A stretch of 61,916 nt of DNA, from contig NZ_FNDX01000036.1 of assembly GCF_900099765.1 (NCBI RefSeq), forward strand, positions 1 to 61,916, written 5' to 3'. Made by a program: the position numbers and the translations under genes. The notes beneath the pieces are model-generated. The model had not been told where the DNA came from and did no database searches. It saw nothing but the letters and a program-made list of their open reading frames with translations. Origin of the DNA: Paenibacillus typhae. Lineage in GTDB: Bacteria; Bacillota; Bacilli; Paenibacillales; Paenibacillaceae. Below are positions 15,671 through 24,106 of this stretch, one piece after another (the stretch's first letter is position 1; each line of letters begins with the position of its first letter).

Positions 15671-17515
15671 CTATAGCCGCTTCCTTTTATAAAATGTAAC
15701 AAACGCCGCGGCGAGAAGGAGAACAATAATCGCTATGCCGGTGGTGATGGCTTCGCTGGTGCTGCCTTGCTGCTGGGTGCCGCCTGGTGCGTCGCCGAAG
15801 TCGCCGCCACCAAAGCCGCCCATGCCACCGCCGAAGCCACCACCCATGCCGCCGCCGAAATCACGGCCGCCGCCGGCCATGTCCCCGCCGGGGCCGTTGC
15901 CGCCCTCGGGGATGGCCGGTCCGCCCATGGCGCCCGGCACGCCGCCCGGCCAGCTCTGCCCTTGCGCCGGCGCCTGCCCTTGCTGCGCCGCGCCATCGTT
16001 TGCCGGCTTCTGCGCCCCGACAGCCTCACCGCCCTGCGTCGCGCCGCCATTGCCCTGCGCCGCCAGGCCGTCCGCGGCGCTCTGCCCTTGCTGCGCCGCG
16101 TCGCCGTTGCCCTGTGCCGCCAGCCCCTCCGCGGCGCTCTGCCCTTGCTGCGCCGCGCCATCGTTTGCCGGCGCCTGCCCTTGCGGCGCCCCAGCGCCAC
16201 CGCCCGGCGCAGCGCCAAAGCCGCCCATGCCCCCGCCGCTGCCGGAGCCGTCGCCGCTAGAGGCGATAGTGCCGTCGAGCTGGCCGGAGACGCTGGTGGC
16301 CATCGTCGACATGAAGGTCTTCACGGACTGGATGCCGCTCTCATACTGCTCGAAGGTATAGAAGGCGGAGGGATCAGCCTTCACATAGCTGGAGATCATC
16401 TGATCGAGCTCATCCATCCGGGCCTGGAAGGTGTCGTCCTGCAGGTATCCGTCAATCATCTGCCGGATGATCTCGTGGTATTTCGCCTTGTACTCGTCAT
16501 TCGCCAGCAGCTTCGCTATCAGCGGACGCTCGGCGAGTGCGCCTTGGGTCGGCTCGTCAATCAGAACGTCGGAGCCGCCCAGGCCGCCGAAGGCCATGTT
16601 GTAGTCCCACGGCAGGATCGAGAAGACACCGTCATCCTCGTACAGATAATAGTTCTGCTTGTTGCTGCCGAGATAGCTGTCCATATTGCCGGTCACGGCG
16701 TTCAGGGCAATGTAGCCGAGCGCGTTATCGACGTTGATATATTTTTCATAGTCGGTGCCGTTGTTCAGCTCATCCAGCATGTCCAGTAGAATATCATCGT
16801 TCGATTTCTCTGACTTCATCTCAAGGCCGGTATAGAGGGAGGCATCGTCGCCGAGCCAGGTCAGGTCGCTGCCTTGGCCGGTCATTACCCCTTTATACAG
16901 CGCGCCGTAGGAGTTGCCGAAGTTGCGCTCCAGATAAGCATCGCCGATCTGTTCTACAGCGAGATAGAAGCCCTTCAGCTCATCGTTGACATAGATGTTA
17001 ACGAAGGAGTATTTTGGCGTCGGTAGGCCCATGGTTTCGGCAAGCTCATAGGTGAGAAACTCCCGCATATAAGAGGCATCGCTGTAGTTGTTGTTAAGGT
17101 TAATTTTGGTAATCCCGAACAGGTTCTGGCTCACATACTCGTCAAAAGAAATTTTAAAGCTGTAACGGTCCGAATCGCTCATCTGCACAACACTGCGCAG
17201 GCTTAAATTCCCCTTGGTCCGGATGCCGACATTGTCCATTTTGATCCCGTTGTATTCAACCGATGCTGCTTTGTATTCCTCGGCGCTGGCATTGTCCAGC
17301 ATGTTCTGGAAATCATCGGGGTCAATCGTGATCCGTACATCGACAACCTTGTCCTTAGGGAACACCTCAGCATCCAGACTCTGCTCTTCATCCGATACTA
17401 CCCGGTCCTGCGTATCTCCATCGTTATCGTTATTAGCTTGCTGACACCCGGCCAAAGTGGCAGCCAGCAGCAGACAGCACATCAACAGCAGGAATGGCTT
17501 ACCTCTAGCTTTCAT
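15671..17515 (-). CDS. CotH-family protein kinase, lipoprotein with Gly/Gln-rich tail
   Basis: A 614-residue cell-surface protein. A lipobox (LAGC, Cys24) gives a diacylglyceryl anchor. The CotH kinase-like domain spans about 55-410. It contains KGNLSLRS, KINLNNNYSDASYMREFL, the conserved GNMDSYLGSNKQNYYLY and LPWDYNMAFGG, whose Asp residues correspond to the catalytic/metal positions of CotH atypical kinases. Residues about 420-590 are low complexity: Gly-rich stretches and tandem copies of AAQQGQSAA-GLAAQGNG. A C-terminal membrane helix and KRKRL tail follow, so the protein may be held at both ends. There is no LPxTG. It is the last gene of the VTC-DUF4956-CotH operon. The substrate is unknown. 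Confidence 0.88.
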   Translation of the reverse strand: MKARGKPFLLLMCCLLLAATLAGCQQANNDNDGDTQDRVVSDEEQSLDAEVFPKDKVVDVRITIDPDDFQNMLDNASAEEYKAASVEYNGIKMDNVGIRTKGNLSLRSVVQMSDSDRYSFKISFDEYVSQNLFGITKINLNNNYSDASYMREFLTYELAETMGLPTPKYSFVNIYVNDELKGFYLAVEQIGDAYLERNFGNSYGALYKGVMTGQGSDLTWLGDDASLYTGLEMKSEKSNDDILLDMLDELNNGTDYEKYINVDNALGYIALNAVTGNMDSYLGSNKQNYYLYEDDGVFSILPWDYNMAFGGLGGSDVLIDEPTQGALAERPLIAKLLANDEYKAKYHEIIRQMIDGYLQDDTFQARMDELDQMISSYVKADPSAFYTFEQYESGIQSVKTFMSTMATSVSGQLDGTIASSGDGSGSGGGMGGFGAAPGGGAGAPQGQAPANDGAAQQGQSAAEGLAAQGNGDAAQQGQSAADGLAAQGNGGATQGGEAVGAQKPANDGAAQQGQAPAQGQSWPGGVPGAMGGPAIPEGGNGPGGDMAGGGRDFGGGMGGGFGGGMGGFGGGDFGDAPGGTQQQGSTSEAITTGIAIIVLLLAAAFVTFYKRKRL

Positions 17516-17532
17516 TTCGGCACCGCCTTTCC

Positions 17533-18270
17533 TCAGGATACGTAGTCGCCGCTGTAGCTGATCAGCAGGGCGTTTCTGACACCGGTAATATCGGAGACCG
17601 TATTGACGAATCCGCCTTCCTTGTCGTCCAGCCGGAGCTCCAGCGTCAGCTCGATATTGCCTTTAGTGACGGTTTTTTGCTTCACATTGTAGCGTTTCAC
17701 GGATTTGTTCAGATGGCTGTGCACCTCGCGTTCGCTGTCATCGCCCTCGCAGTTGACAACCAGCAGGTACGGGGTTTCCACAGACGAACGTTTGATGAAC
17801 AGGAAGAGAATCAGGCCGATAATGACCGAACCTACAATAGCCAGCGTGAAAAAGCCCGCCCCGGTCACAATTCCCGCAACCGCTGCCCAGAACAGGAAGA
17901 TCAGGTCAGTAGGGTCTTTAATCGGCGTTCTGAACCGGACAATGGACAGGGCACCGACCATCCCGAGTGACAGCACCAGGTTGGAGTTGATCGCGATAAT
18001 GACGGTAGCGGTGATCATGGTCATGCCCATGAGCGAAACGTTGAAGCTTTTGGAGTAGAGCACTCCGCTGAACACACGCTTATAGAGCAGGTAAATAAAG
18101 AAGCCGATCAGAAAAGCGACCCCAAGCGTAATCAGGATTTTGGAGATGCTGATATCGGATACAAAATTATCCACTACCGAATTTTTGATCATATCGGAAA
18201 AGGTTGTTGCCGTGTCATTGGCTTGTGCCGCCGTCGTTCCCGCAGCTGCCAGAGTAGATACAAAGCTCAT
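17533..18270 (-). CDS. DUF4956 membrane protein
   Basis: A 245-residue protein of the DUF4956 family. After a polar N-terminus it has about four membrane helices (about 45-65, 80-100, 102-125 and 138-160) with the characteristic VGALSIVRFRTPIKDPTDL loop, then a cytoplasmic ferredoxin-like domain (about 170-245). GGGAGG precedes the ATG at 18270, six codons inside the longest frame. It is spaced 2 bp after the VTC gene and 17 bp before cotH. The three genes recur together in many bacteria, which suggests one complex that may link polyphosphate or phosphate chemistry to surface phosphorylation. That role is inferred. Confidence 0.85.
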   Translation of the reverse strand: MSFVSTLAAAGTTAAQANDTATTFSDMIKNSVVDNFVSDISISKILITLGVAFLIGFFIYLLYKRVFSGVLYSKSFNVSLMGMTMITATVIIAINSNLVLSLGMVGALSIVRFRTPIKDPTDLIFLFWAAVAGIVTGAGFFTLAIVGSVIIGLILFLFIKRSSVETPYLLVVNCEGDDSEREVHSHLNKSVKRYNVKQKTVTKGNIELTLELRLDDKEGGFVNTVSDITGVRNALLISYSGDYVS

Positions 18271-18272
18271 GA

Positions 18273-18986
18273 TTAATAATCCTCCCAAGTGTTGGTCTTC
18301 AAAAATTTACGGCAAATCACATACTTCGAAGCCGACTGCCGGTTCAAGCCTTCCAGCTGCAGCGCGATCCGGATGTACTCCGGAATGTATTGGTCGAATT
18401 TGACCTCGAAGATAATAAAGTTCTCATCCAGCGCCCGGACTGGCCGCAGCTCCTGATCAAAAATATCCGTAGCATGCAGCCCGGTCCGCAGCTCCTTGTC
18501 AAACGTAATCCGCACATTGCCGTTATGGCAGACGTAAGGCTCGCGCACATAATCGACAATTACCTTCGGACGCAGCAGATTATGGCGCATCCCGTTGTAC
18601 AGCTCCATGAACAGCGGACTGCCGGGAACATTCAGCACCTCGTAATTTCCGGCCATAATCTGGTCGTACATCCCGCGGGTGAGCGGCTCTTTGATTTTGG
18701 CGATGTAATCGTCCCTTTTGATTTTTTTCTCGAAGTGGATGACATGATCCTGAACGTTGTAGATGCGGATCCGGTATTTGGCGCGTTCCCTGAGACCCCC
18801 GAGCTTCTCAGCCAGTGCTGTATTGTGTATATCATCAAAATAAAGGCTCCGGATATGATACTCCCCGCCTTCATCCGCATTCTGGTCGACATCCATCAGG
18901 CTGTGCAGGCGCTGGCGCAGGATCAGATATTGATGCTGGTTGATCAAAAATTTCAGCTCATGCCGGAATTGCAGCTTTTTACTCAT
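18273..18986 (-). CDS. VTC-domain protein (polyphosphate polymerase-like)
   Basis: A 237-residue cytosolic VTC domain, the tunnel-shaped fold of yeast Vtc4 polyphosphate polymerase and triphosphate-tunnel enzymes. Visible strands are FRHELKFLI, IRSLYFDD, RAKYRIRIYN, VIHFEKKIKRDD and a late FIIFEVKFDQYIP, which provide the basic lining and the acidic metal ligand near the C-terminus. SPX and membrane domains are absent, as usual for bacterial members. It heads the operon with DUF4956 and CotH. The ATG is preceded by a GAGG site. Whether it makes polyphosphate has not been shown for this subgroup. Confidence 0.87.
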   Translation of the reverse strand: MSKKLQFRHELKFLINQHQYLILRQRLHSLMDVDQNADEGGEYHIRSLYFDDIHNTALAEKLGGLRERAKYRIRIYNVQDHVIHFEKKIKRDDYIAKIKEPLTRGMYDQIMAGNYEVLNVPGSPLFMELYNGMRHNLLRPKVIVDYVREPYVCHNGNVRITFDKELRTGLHATDIFDQELRPVRALDENFIIFEVKFDQYIPEYIRIALQLEGLNRQSASKYVICRKFLKTNTWEDY

Positions 18987-19209
18987 TTCACACCTCGTTT
19001 CTCTCTAAAATAACTATCATGAACTGAACCCATCGTACGGGACAGACCTTATGATTGTCTTAAATCGGGCTGAACGTTAGCTGAAAGTTTTACACTGCGT
19101 TAACAAAAGTCACGAATTCTGAACACAATTAAGATGGTAAAGTTGACTTAGAGGCTTAATGGAGGCTATCTTTGTAAACACAGTAAAGTAGCTTTCAGGA
19201 GGGACCCGG

Positions 19210-20460
19210 GTGAAGGATCTGAAAATCGTGCTGATCATCGGAATTATTTTTTTAGTGTTAATAGTGGCAGCAGTAGTGTTCGAAAGACTGAAGGCGGAGC
19301 GGGCAGAAGCAGGACTGTTGCCGGGAACCCCGTATAATCTGGTAACTACGTTTAAGGGGGATGCGGCGACCAGCCGTGCTTTTACCTGGTATACAGAGGA
19401 TGCTGCCGCTGCCGGGCGGCTGGAGGTTGTAAAGGGGGAGAATGCCTCTTTTGACGGGACTTCAGTAATCAGGGTGCAGGCGGAAGATACAACGATTAAG
19501 ACAGATGCCGGAAAAAGAGGCGTGCATAAAGCGGAGGTCAGCGGGCTTGAGCCGGATACCGTGTACACCTACCGGGCAGGCTCAGGAGAGGATGGGGAGT
19601 GGAGTGCTGCAGCCAGCTTCACCACTGCGGAAGCGGACACTGACGAGGTAACCTTTATTAATGTGACCGATTCGCAAGGGATAACGGCGGCGGATTTTGC
19701 GGTGTGGGGACGGACGCTGAACAAGGCATTTGAGACCTTCCCGGCGGCACAGTTTATTGTGCACAATGGAGATTTTACGGAGGAAGCAGAGGATTCATCA
19801 GCCTGGAATAGCTTTTTCAGCAATGTTGACAGTCTTGTTACCCGTATTCCCCTGATGCCGGTAACCGGCAACCACGATGAGGTGGATGAACAGGCGGCCG
19901 AATTCACTTCCCACTTCAACGTCCCGGATAACGGAGCCAAAGGCTCAATCGCCGGAACATCGTACTCTTTCGATTATGGGGCGGTGCATGTTACCGTGCT
20001 GAACACGGAGAGTAATTTGAAAAAGCAGACCGAATGGCTGAAGAAGGATCTGGCGAGTACGGACAAAGCCTGGAAAATCGTTGCGATGCACCGTCCGGCA
20101 TATGGCGGCAATACTTACAAGAAGCTGGACGACTGGGTAGAGCTCTTTGACAAATATAAAGTTGATCTGGTGCTGCAGGGTCATAACCATGAGTATTCGC
20201 GGTCTTATCCGCTGCTGGACGGGAAGGTAGTAACAGAGAAGCAAAGATCGGCAGGGGCGGTCAGAGGTACGGTCTATGTAGTGACGAATGCTTCCGGCAA
20301 CAAATTTAACGAGAAAAAAGAAGACCAGTTCTACCATGCTGTGCATTTTCAGAACAACATGGCGATGTTCGCGGGTATTACCATCAGCGGCAAGGTGCTG
20401 AGCTACCAGGCCTACGATGTGGACGGCAATAAGCTGGATGAATTTACACTGACTCACTAA
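19210..20460 (+). CDS. secreted/membrane-anchored metallophosphoesterase
   Basis: A 416-residue calcineurin-like phosphoesterase. The GTG start has AGGAGGG 7 nt upstream. Residues 4-24 form a signal anchor. A purple-acid-phosphatase-type N-terminal beta domain (about 40-145) is followed by the catalytic domain with a divergent first motif (VTDSQ), HNGDFTEE, TGNHDEVD, AMHRPAYGG and LQGHNHEYSRS, giving most of the dimetal ligands. It is divergent from the VTC-DUF4956-CotH operon across a 223-bp gap and could act on phosphate esters outside the cell; the physical closeness to a phospho-transfer operon is suggestive only. Confidence 0.88.
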   Translation: MKDLKIVLIIGIIFLVLIVAAVVFERLKAERAEAGLLPGTPYNLVTTFKGDAATSRAFTWYTEDAAAAGRLEVVKGENASFDGTSVIRVQAEDTTIKTDAGKRGVHKAEVSGLEPDTVYTYRAGSGEDGEWSAAASFTTAEADTDEVTFINVTDSQGITAADFAVWGRTLNKAFETFPAAQFIVHNGDFTEEAEDSSAWNSFFSNVDSLVTRIPLMPVTGNHDEVDEQAAEFTSHFNVPDNGAKGSIAGTSYSFDYGAVHVTVLNTESNLKKQTEWLKKDLASTDKAWKIVAMHRPAYGGNTYKKLDDWVELFDKYKVDLVLQGHNHEYSRSYPLLDGKVVTEKQRSAGAVRGTVYVVTNASGNKFNEKKEDQFYHAVHFQNNMAMFAGITISGKVLSYQAYDVDGNKLDEFTLTH

Positions 20461-20464
20461 CGGT

Positions 20465-20505
20465 AAAGAGGCGGCCGAACGGGTTCAGCTGCCTCTTTCT
20501 TTTTG
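20465..20505 (+). terminator. terminator after phosphoesterase gene
   Basis: AAAGAGGC pairs with GCCTCTTT across a loop containing GGCCGAACGGGTTCAGCT, followed by CTTTTT. Confidence 0.75.
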
Positions 20506-20537
20506 TGCAGCAACTCTGTAACAGCCGGCGACAATGC

Positions 20538-21317
20538 TCAGCGACCGGACTGGCGCTTTAGGTTGAAGGTTTTTACAATCTGCGGCACTTCGTCATTGAC
20601 CATGCGTTTCAACAGGCGGATCTCCCGGCCGTATTTCTTATAATCATAGTCGTCACCGGATTTGTTGAGGAACTCATCGGGCAGCTCCTCCGGCACCGTG
20701 TAGGCATAAATTCTTCCGCCCCGGGCGGCCAGGAAGCTATATGGGGAATCGTCATAGCCTTCGTCATGCCACTGCTTCAGGGTCATTTTGAAGACGAACA
20801 GGCTCAGGACATCATCATATAATTTCCCCTTGTATTTAAACCGGAAAAATAAGCCGTATTCAGCATCCTCCAGCCGGTTGCTCCGCTCAACAGTAGTATA
20901 GATTTTCCAGGAGCGGGGGAGCTTTAGCGTGAAGCCATATCGGGGGTCCCGGTAAATGTACGATTTTGCAGATTGAGACCTGCCGGCTGGGCGATTCAGG
21001 CGTTTTGGTGTACGAAGAAGCGTTTGGGGTGAGCGTTTACGGTGTTTTCCAGGTTTACAGGAGGTACTGGTTGAACGTTTGAGACGTTTTCCGGTGCGAT
21101 GGGTGTTGCCGCTTGTGTGCTTATATTGCTTACCAGTGCGTGAGGATCTGACGATTGAGGGCTTTAACCTTTTTCCTGTTGCTATCGTGCTGCTGTCCGT
21201 GAGCCTTTGACTATATGACTTGCTCTTAAAGCTGGTACTGCCCGGAAGATTTTCTGCTTCTGCGGATAACGGCGCTACCGCTGTGCTTTTTTGTCTCCAG
21301 ATCCTGCTGTTCATCAT
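20538..21317 (-). CDS. protein with basic Ser/Thr/Lys/Arg-rich tail and globular C-terminal domain
   Basis: I do not recognise a family. With the chosen start the protein has 259 residues. Residues about 1-115 are strongly basic and rich in Ser and Thr, with loosely repeated TGKRLK / KRSTSTS / GKHRKRSP motifs and clearly disordered. From about residue 116 a compact domain begins (YIYRDPRYGFTLKLPRSWKI), resembling PsbP/DUF-type secreted domains, and runs to FNLKRQSGR. A longer frame starts at 21470, but AGGGATG stands 7 nt before the ATG at 21317. The basic tail recalls the CotG/CotB substrates of spore CotH kinase, and a cotH gene is 3 kb away; that link is a guess. Confidence 0.55.
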   Translation of the reverse strand: MMNSRIWRQKSTAVAPLSAEAENLPGSTSFKSKSYSQRLTDSSTIATGKRLKPSIVRSSRTGKQYKHTSGNTHRTGKRLKRSTSTSCKPGKHRKRSPQTLLRTPKRLNRPAGRSQSAKSYIYRDPRYGFTLKLPRSWKIYTTVERSNRLEDAEYGLFFRFKYKGKLYDDVLSLFVFKMTLKQWHDEGYDDSPYSFLAARGGRIYAYTVPEELPDEFLNKSGDDYDYKKYGREIRLLKRMVNDEVPQIVKTFNLKRQSGR

Positions 21318-22012
21318 GATCACATCCCTGCATATGGTTATACCGGTTTCAGACATAGGCATAATAACCAGGATATTCATGCCTGAAGGGGTGTGACTGG
21401 ACCGCTGCCCGGTCTGCAGGGAAAAGGGCTGCTGAAACACAAGTAAACCCCTATCATTGATTTGCATCAATAATAGAGGCTTACGTTGTTTGCACTATAC
21501 CCATGTTATGCTCAGACTCCTTATCCTACACTCTTTGAACTCAGCCGGGTAGAAATCGTCCGAGGCGGCAGTAAATTTGCCTATCCTGAGCGGTAAATCT
21601 TCTCTAATTCATCCTCTGCCACGAGTGGACTGCTGTTTAACCTTCGAGCTTTAAGAAGCTCATACCATTTCGTTCGGGGATGGATTGAAAGCTTTAGCGC
21701 CAGAATCAAAGATATAGTCTCAAGCCCAGGGATTACAGCTGCTCAGGATTGCTGCGGATAAAAGGTTGCTTCCCGTCAGACGTTCCTTCTAGCGGTGTAA
21801 GGTTCCCTTGAGTTGATGTCTTTAGTATACCCGGGGATGGCTGGGCCGTAAAAAGCGCTAATCCTTAAAAATGGGACTATTTTTCAATTTATCCTCATGT
21901 AAGCGCTGTTATTCTGCTGTGTTCTTAGTTTTTCATCATTCGCAGCTTGTACTCCGGGTAATACCTATTGGGATCTATCATGTATAATGTAGCCAATAGA
22001 GGAGGAGTATCA
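21318..22012. other. long non-coding interval, candidate structured RNA
   Basis: No credible full gene is found here. At 21719-21812, CTCAAG...TTACA pairs with TGTAA...CTTGAG, closing a roughly 95-nt structure; an inner GAGCTT/AAGCTC hairpin lies nearby at about 21648-21663. Minus-strand open frames of 30-50 codons exist (for example ending in LKARRLNSSPLVAEDELEKI, stop near 21593) but have no starts. It may be a leader for the minus-strand gene at 20538, a decayed mobile element, or a dispersed repeat. Confidence 0.35.
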
Positions 22013-22636
22013 ATGAAACTGTTTCAGATGAAAACATCGCCGCTGGGCGTGGAGCGGATTGCAGAGTTTCTGGAGAATAATTATATCTGTATCGGGTATC
22101 CGGGCACCGGAAATCTGGAAGCGGCCAGTCCGGAAGAAATGCTGGTCAGGCTGCTGAAGAGCGGGGCTTATCAGGGGCAGGAGCTTGAGACGGCAGTTGC
22201 CGATCTGAATCTGTTCGTGCATGAGATGCAGGACGGGGATTATGTACTGGTTGCCGACGGGCAGTGGGTGCATCTCGGAGATTTGGGGGATTATTTCTAC
22301 GACGACACTTTTGATACAACAGATGATGGACGCTGCCACCGCCGGGGCGTAACCTGGCTGAAGAGCATTCCGCAAAGCGCGCTGAACCCGGAAGCTGCTG
22401 AACTGCTGGCAGAGGAGGCCCAGATCTCCCGGTACCGCGGCGCCTTGCCGGCTGCAAGAATAGAGCTGTGGATTGAAGGGGCGGGCCCCGCCGATACAAC
22501 CGCTGAAGGAAAACGTGCGCTGGTGGATGAGGTTACGGTACTCAAAGCGGTGGCTGTCCTGAAAGAAGCTCTGCATTCGGAAGACGTGGACCGGCGTGAG
22601 CGTGCGGCCATTGCCATCCTGCAATACGCCAAATAG
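22013..22636 (+). CDS. hypothetical protein, possible PUA-like N-terminal fold
   Basis: A soluble 207-residue protein. The start at MKLFQMKTSPLG is fixed by GAGGAGGAG 5 nt upstream; the longer frame from 21968 is less likely. The first 115 residues (ICIGYPGTGNLE, GDYVLVADGQWVHLGDLGDY, CHRRGVTWLKSIP) have the layout of small beta-barrel domains found at the N-terminus of some Mrr-like restriction proteins, where HRR and W-L-K-x-I-P recur. No nuclease domain follows; the C-terminus is helical. Function is unknown. Confidence 0.6.
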   Translation: MKLFQMKTSPLGVERIAEFLENNYICIGYPGTGNLEAASPEEMLVRLLKSGAYQGQELETAVADLNLFVHEMQDGDYVLVADGQWVHLGDLGDYFYDDTFDTTDDGRCHRRGVTWLKSIPQSALNPEAAELLAEEAQISRYRGALPAARIELWIEGAGPADTTAEGKRALVDEVTVLKAVAVLKEALHSEDVDRRERAAIAILQYAK

Positions 22637-22731
22637 GACAATAGGACAAATAGCAGATGATCTGCAGAGGGCAGCGGCCGCCAGAAGCGGCCAACCCTCA
22701 ATTGAATGCATGACTAACTTCCAAGAGCTGG

Positions 22732-23181
22732 TTATCGCGCAGGCTTCTTCACAATGTACTGCCAGTGCGGAGGGAGCGGATAGCTTTTTAAGTGCGTGTA
22801 ATGAACCAGTTTGACCTCAGGACCTGCTGAGATTTCAAACGTTAGCCTGTCTTCTCCTACAGAAATATGGGGTCCGACAACAGGCGTAACGTCGAGTGTT
22901 ATGGACAACCTGAATCCGCGGAACCCGTTTAACCGCTCTGAACCGGTTATATGAACAAAATACGGATACACAAGCGGCGGCTCCAGCAAGAATTGCCGGT
23001 AATAATCCTGCACAGCAGCATTTATATGCGGAGTCAGAACATTCATAAGCATATCCTGCACTCTGAGTTCGCCGGAATCACTTAGCGGTTTATTGTGAAC
23101 AGGTTCAGATAATAACCGCGTTGGTGATGACAAGCTCAGTGCAGCAGATACAACTATAACTATGAACAGTCTGGATAGAAT
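22732..23181 (-). CDS. DUF3888 family exported protein
   Basis: A 149-residue secreted protein. The signal peptide covers about 1-25. The mature part has the DUF3888 pattern: VQDMLMNVLTPHINAAVQDY, then YYRQFLLEPPLVYPYFVHI and a beta-rich end with VVGPHISVGEDRLTFEI. The ATG at 23181 is preferred over a GTG four codons upstream because GGTGAGG lies before it. Family members are common in spore formers and have no known role. It is convergent with the gene at 22013. Confidence 0.75.
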   Translation of the reverse strand: MLSRLFIVIVVSAALSLSSPTRLLSEPVHNKPLSDSGELRVQDMLMNVLTPHINAAVQDYYRQFLLEPPLVYPYFVHITGSERLNGFRGFRLSITLDVTPVVGPHISVGEDRLTFEISAGPEVKLVHYTHLKSYPLPPHWQYIVKKPAR

Positions 23182-23241
23182 CATAGTGTACACCTCACCC
23201 TGGTTTACAGGTAGAGTGTCCGGTTTGTCATAAAATTACCC

Positions 23242-23982
23242 TCATAACGTCTGTCCGTTATCGACAGTAAACACCTGCCCGGTAACAGAATCCTGTGTCA
23301 GCTGAAAAAGAACAGCCCTGGCAATATCGTCTGCCGTAGAAATTCTCTGCAGCGGCAATTTTCCGGCAAGCTGGAGCATCCGTTCCTCGTTGCCTGCCCA
23401 CCATCTGGTATCGACAGCGCCTGGGGCAATGCTGTTCACCCGGATGTTAGGTGCAAGCGCGATGGCCAGCGATTTTGTCATCGTGTGTATGGCTGATTTG
23501 GTCGCTGCATACGGGATAGACGAGCCAATCCCGGTGATTCCGGCGACACTGCCCAGATTTACGATGGCGCCGGATTTTTGCTGTTTCATATAAGGGACTA
23601 CTGCCTTTACACAATGAAACATCCCTTTCACATTAACATTAAAAAGCGAATCCCACACCTCATCCGACACCTCATCCAGGTTGTCCATCGCAATCTGGGC
23701 TGTAATACTTGCGTTGTTAACAAGGCCGTCAATGGTTCCATATGCCCCGGCAATGTGGGCAACCATAGCGTCAACTTCCTTTGCAGACGCCACATCCGCT
23801 TTATACGCAAAGCCTCTACCGCCCGAATACTCTATCTCTTGAACGACCTCGAGAGCTTCTTTTTCAGACCGGCTGTAATTAACAGCGACAATGGCTCCTG
23901 TGGCAGCCAGCTTTAATGCCGTTGCTCTTCCCACACCCGTTCCGCCGCCGGTAACGAGAATCACTTTATCCTTTAATTCCAT
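23242..23982 (-). CDS. SDR-family oxidoreductase
   Basis: A 246-residue short-chain dehydrogenase/reductase with NAD(P) fold: glycine motif TGGGTGVGR near residue 11, NNAS at about 87, catalytic Ser in NLGSVAG, YAATKS (Tyr and Lys of the YxxxK pair), and PGAVDTRW near the end. It is probably cytosolic and tetrameric like FabG relatives. A GGAG site precedes the ATG. It is divergent from a LysR regulator 124 bp away, the classic arrangement for LysR control. The substrate is unknown. Confidence 0.92.
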   Translation of the reverse strand: MELKDKVILVTGGGTGVGRATALKLAATGAIVAVNYSRSEKEALEVVQEIEYSGGRGFAYKADVASAKEVDAMVAHIAGAYGTIDGLVNNASITAQIAMDNLDEVSDEVWDSLFNVNVKGMFHCVKAVVPYMKQQKSGAIVNLGSVAGITGIGSSIPYAATKSAIHTMTKSLAIALAPNIRVNSIAPGAVDTRWWAGNEERMLQLAGKLPLQRISTADDIARAVLFQLTQDSVTGQVFTVDNGQTL

Positions 23983-24106
23983 AGCTGATCATCTCCGCTC
24001 CAGATTGATTCAGGAACATTATACTTTTATGCGGAGGTAAGGTATAATTCGGAAAAGTGAACCGGGTATCATTCTAAATGATATCAACGAAAGGTGCGGC
24101 TATTTT

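Noticed and set aside
15735..16789. Long plus-strand frames rich in Pro/Ala/Arg opposite the cotH tail
   Set aside because: They mirror the GC-rich low-complexity repeats of cotH and have no independent support.
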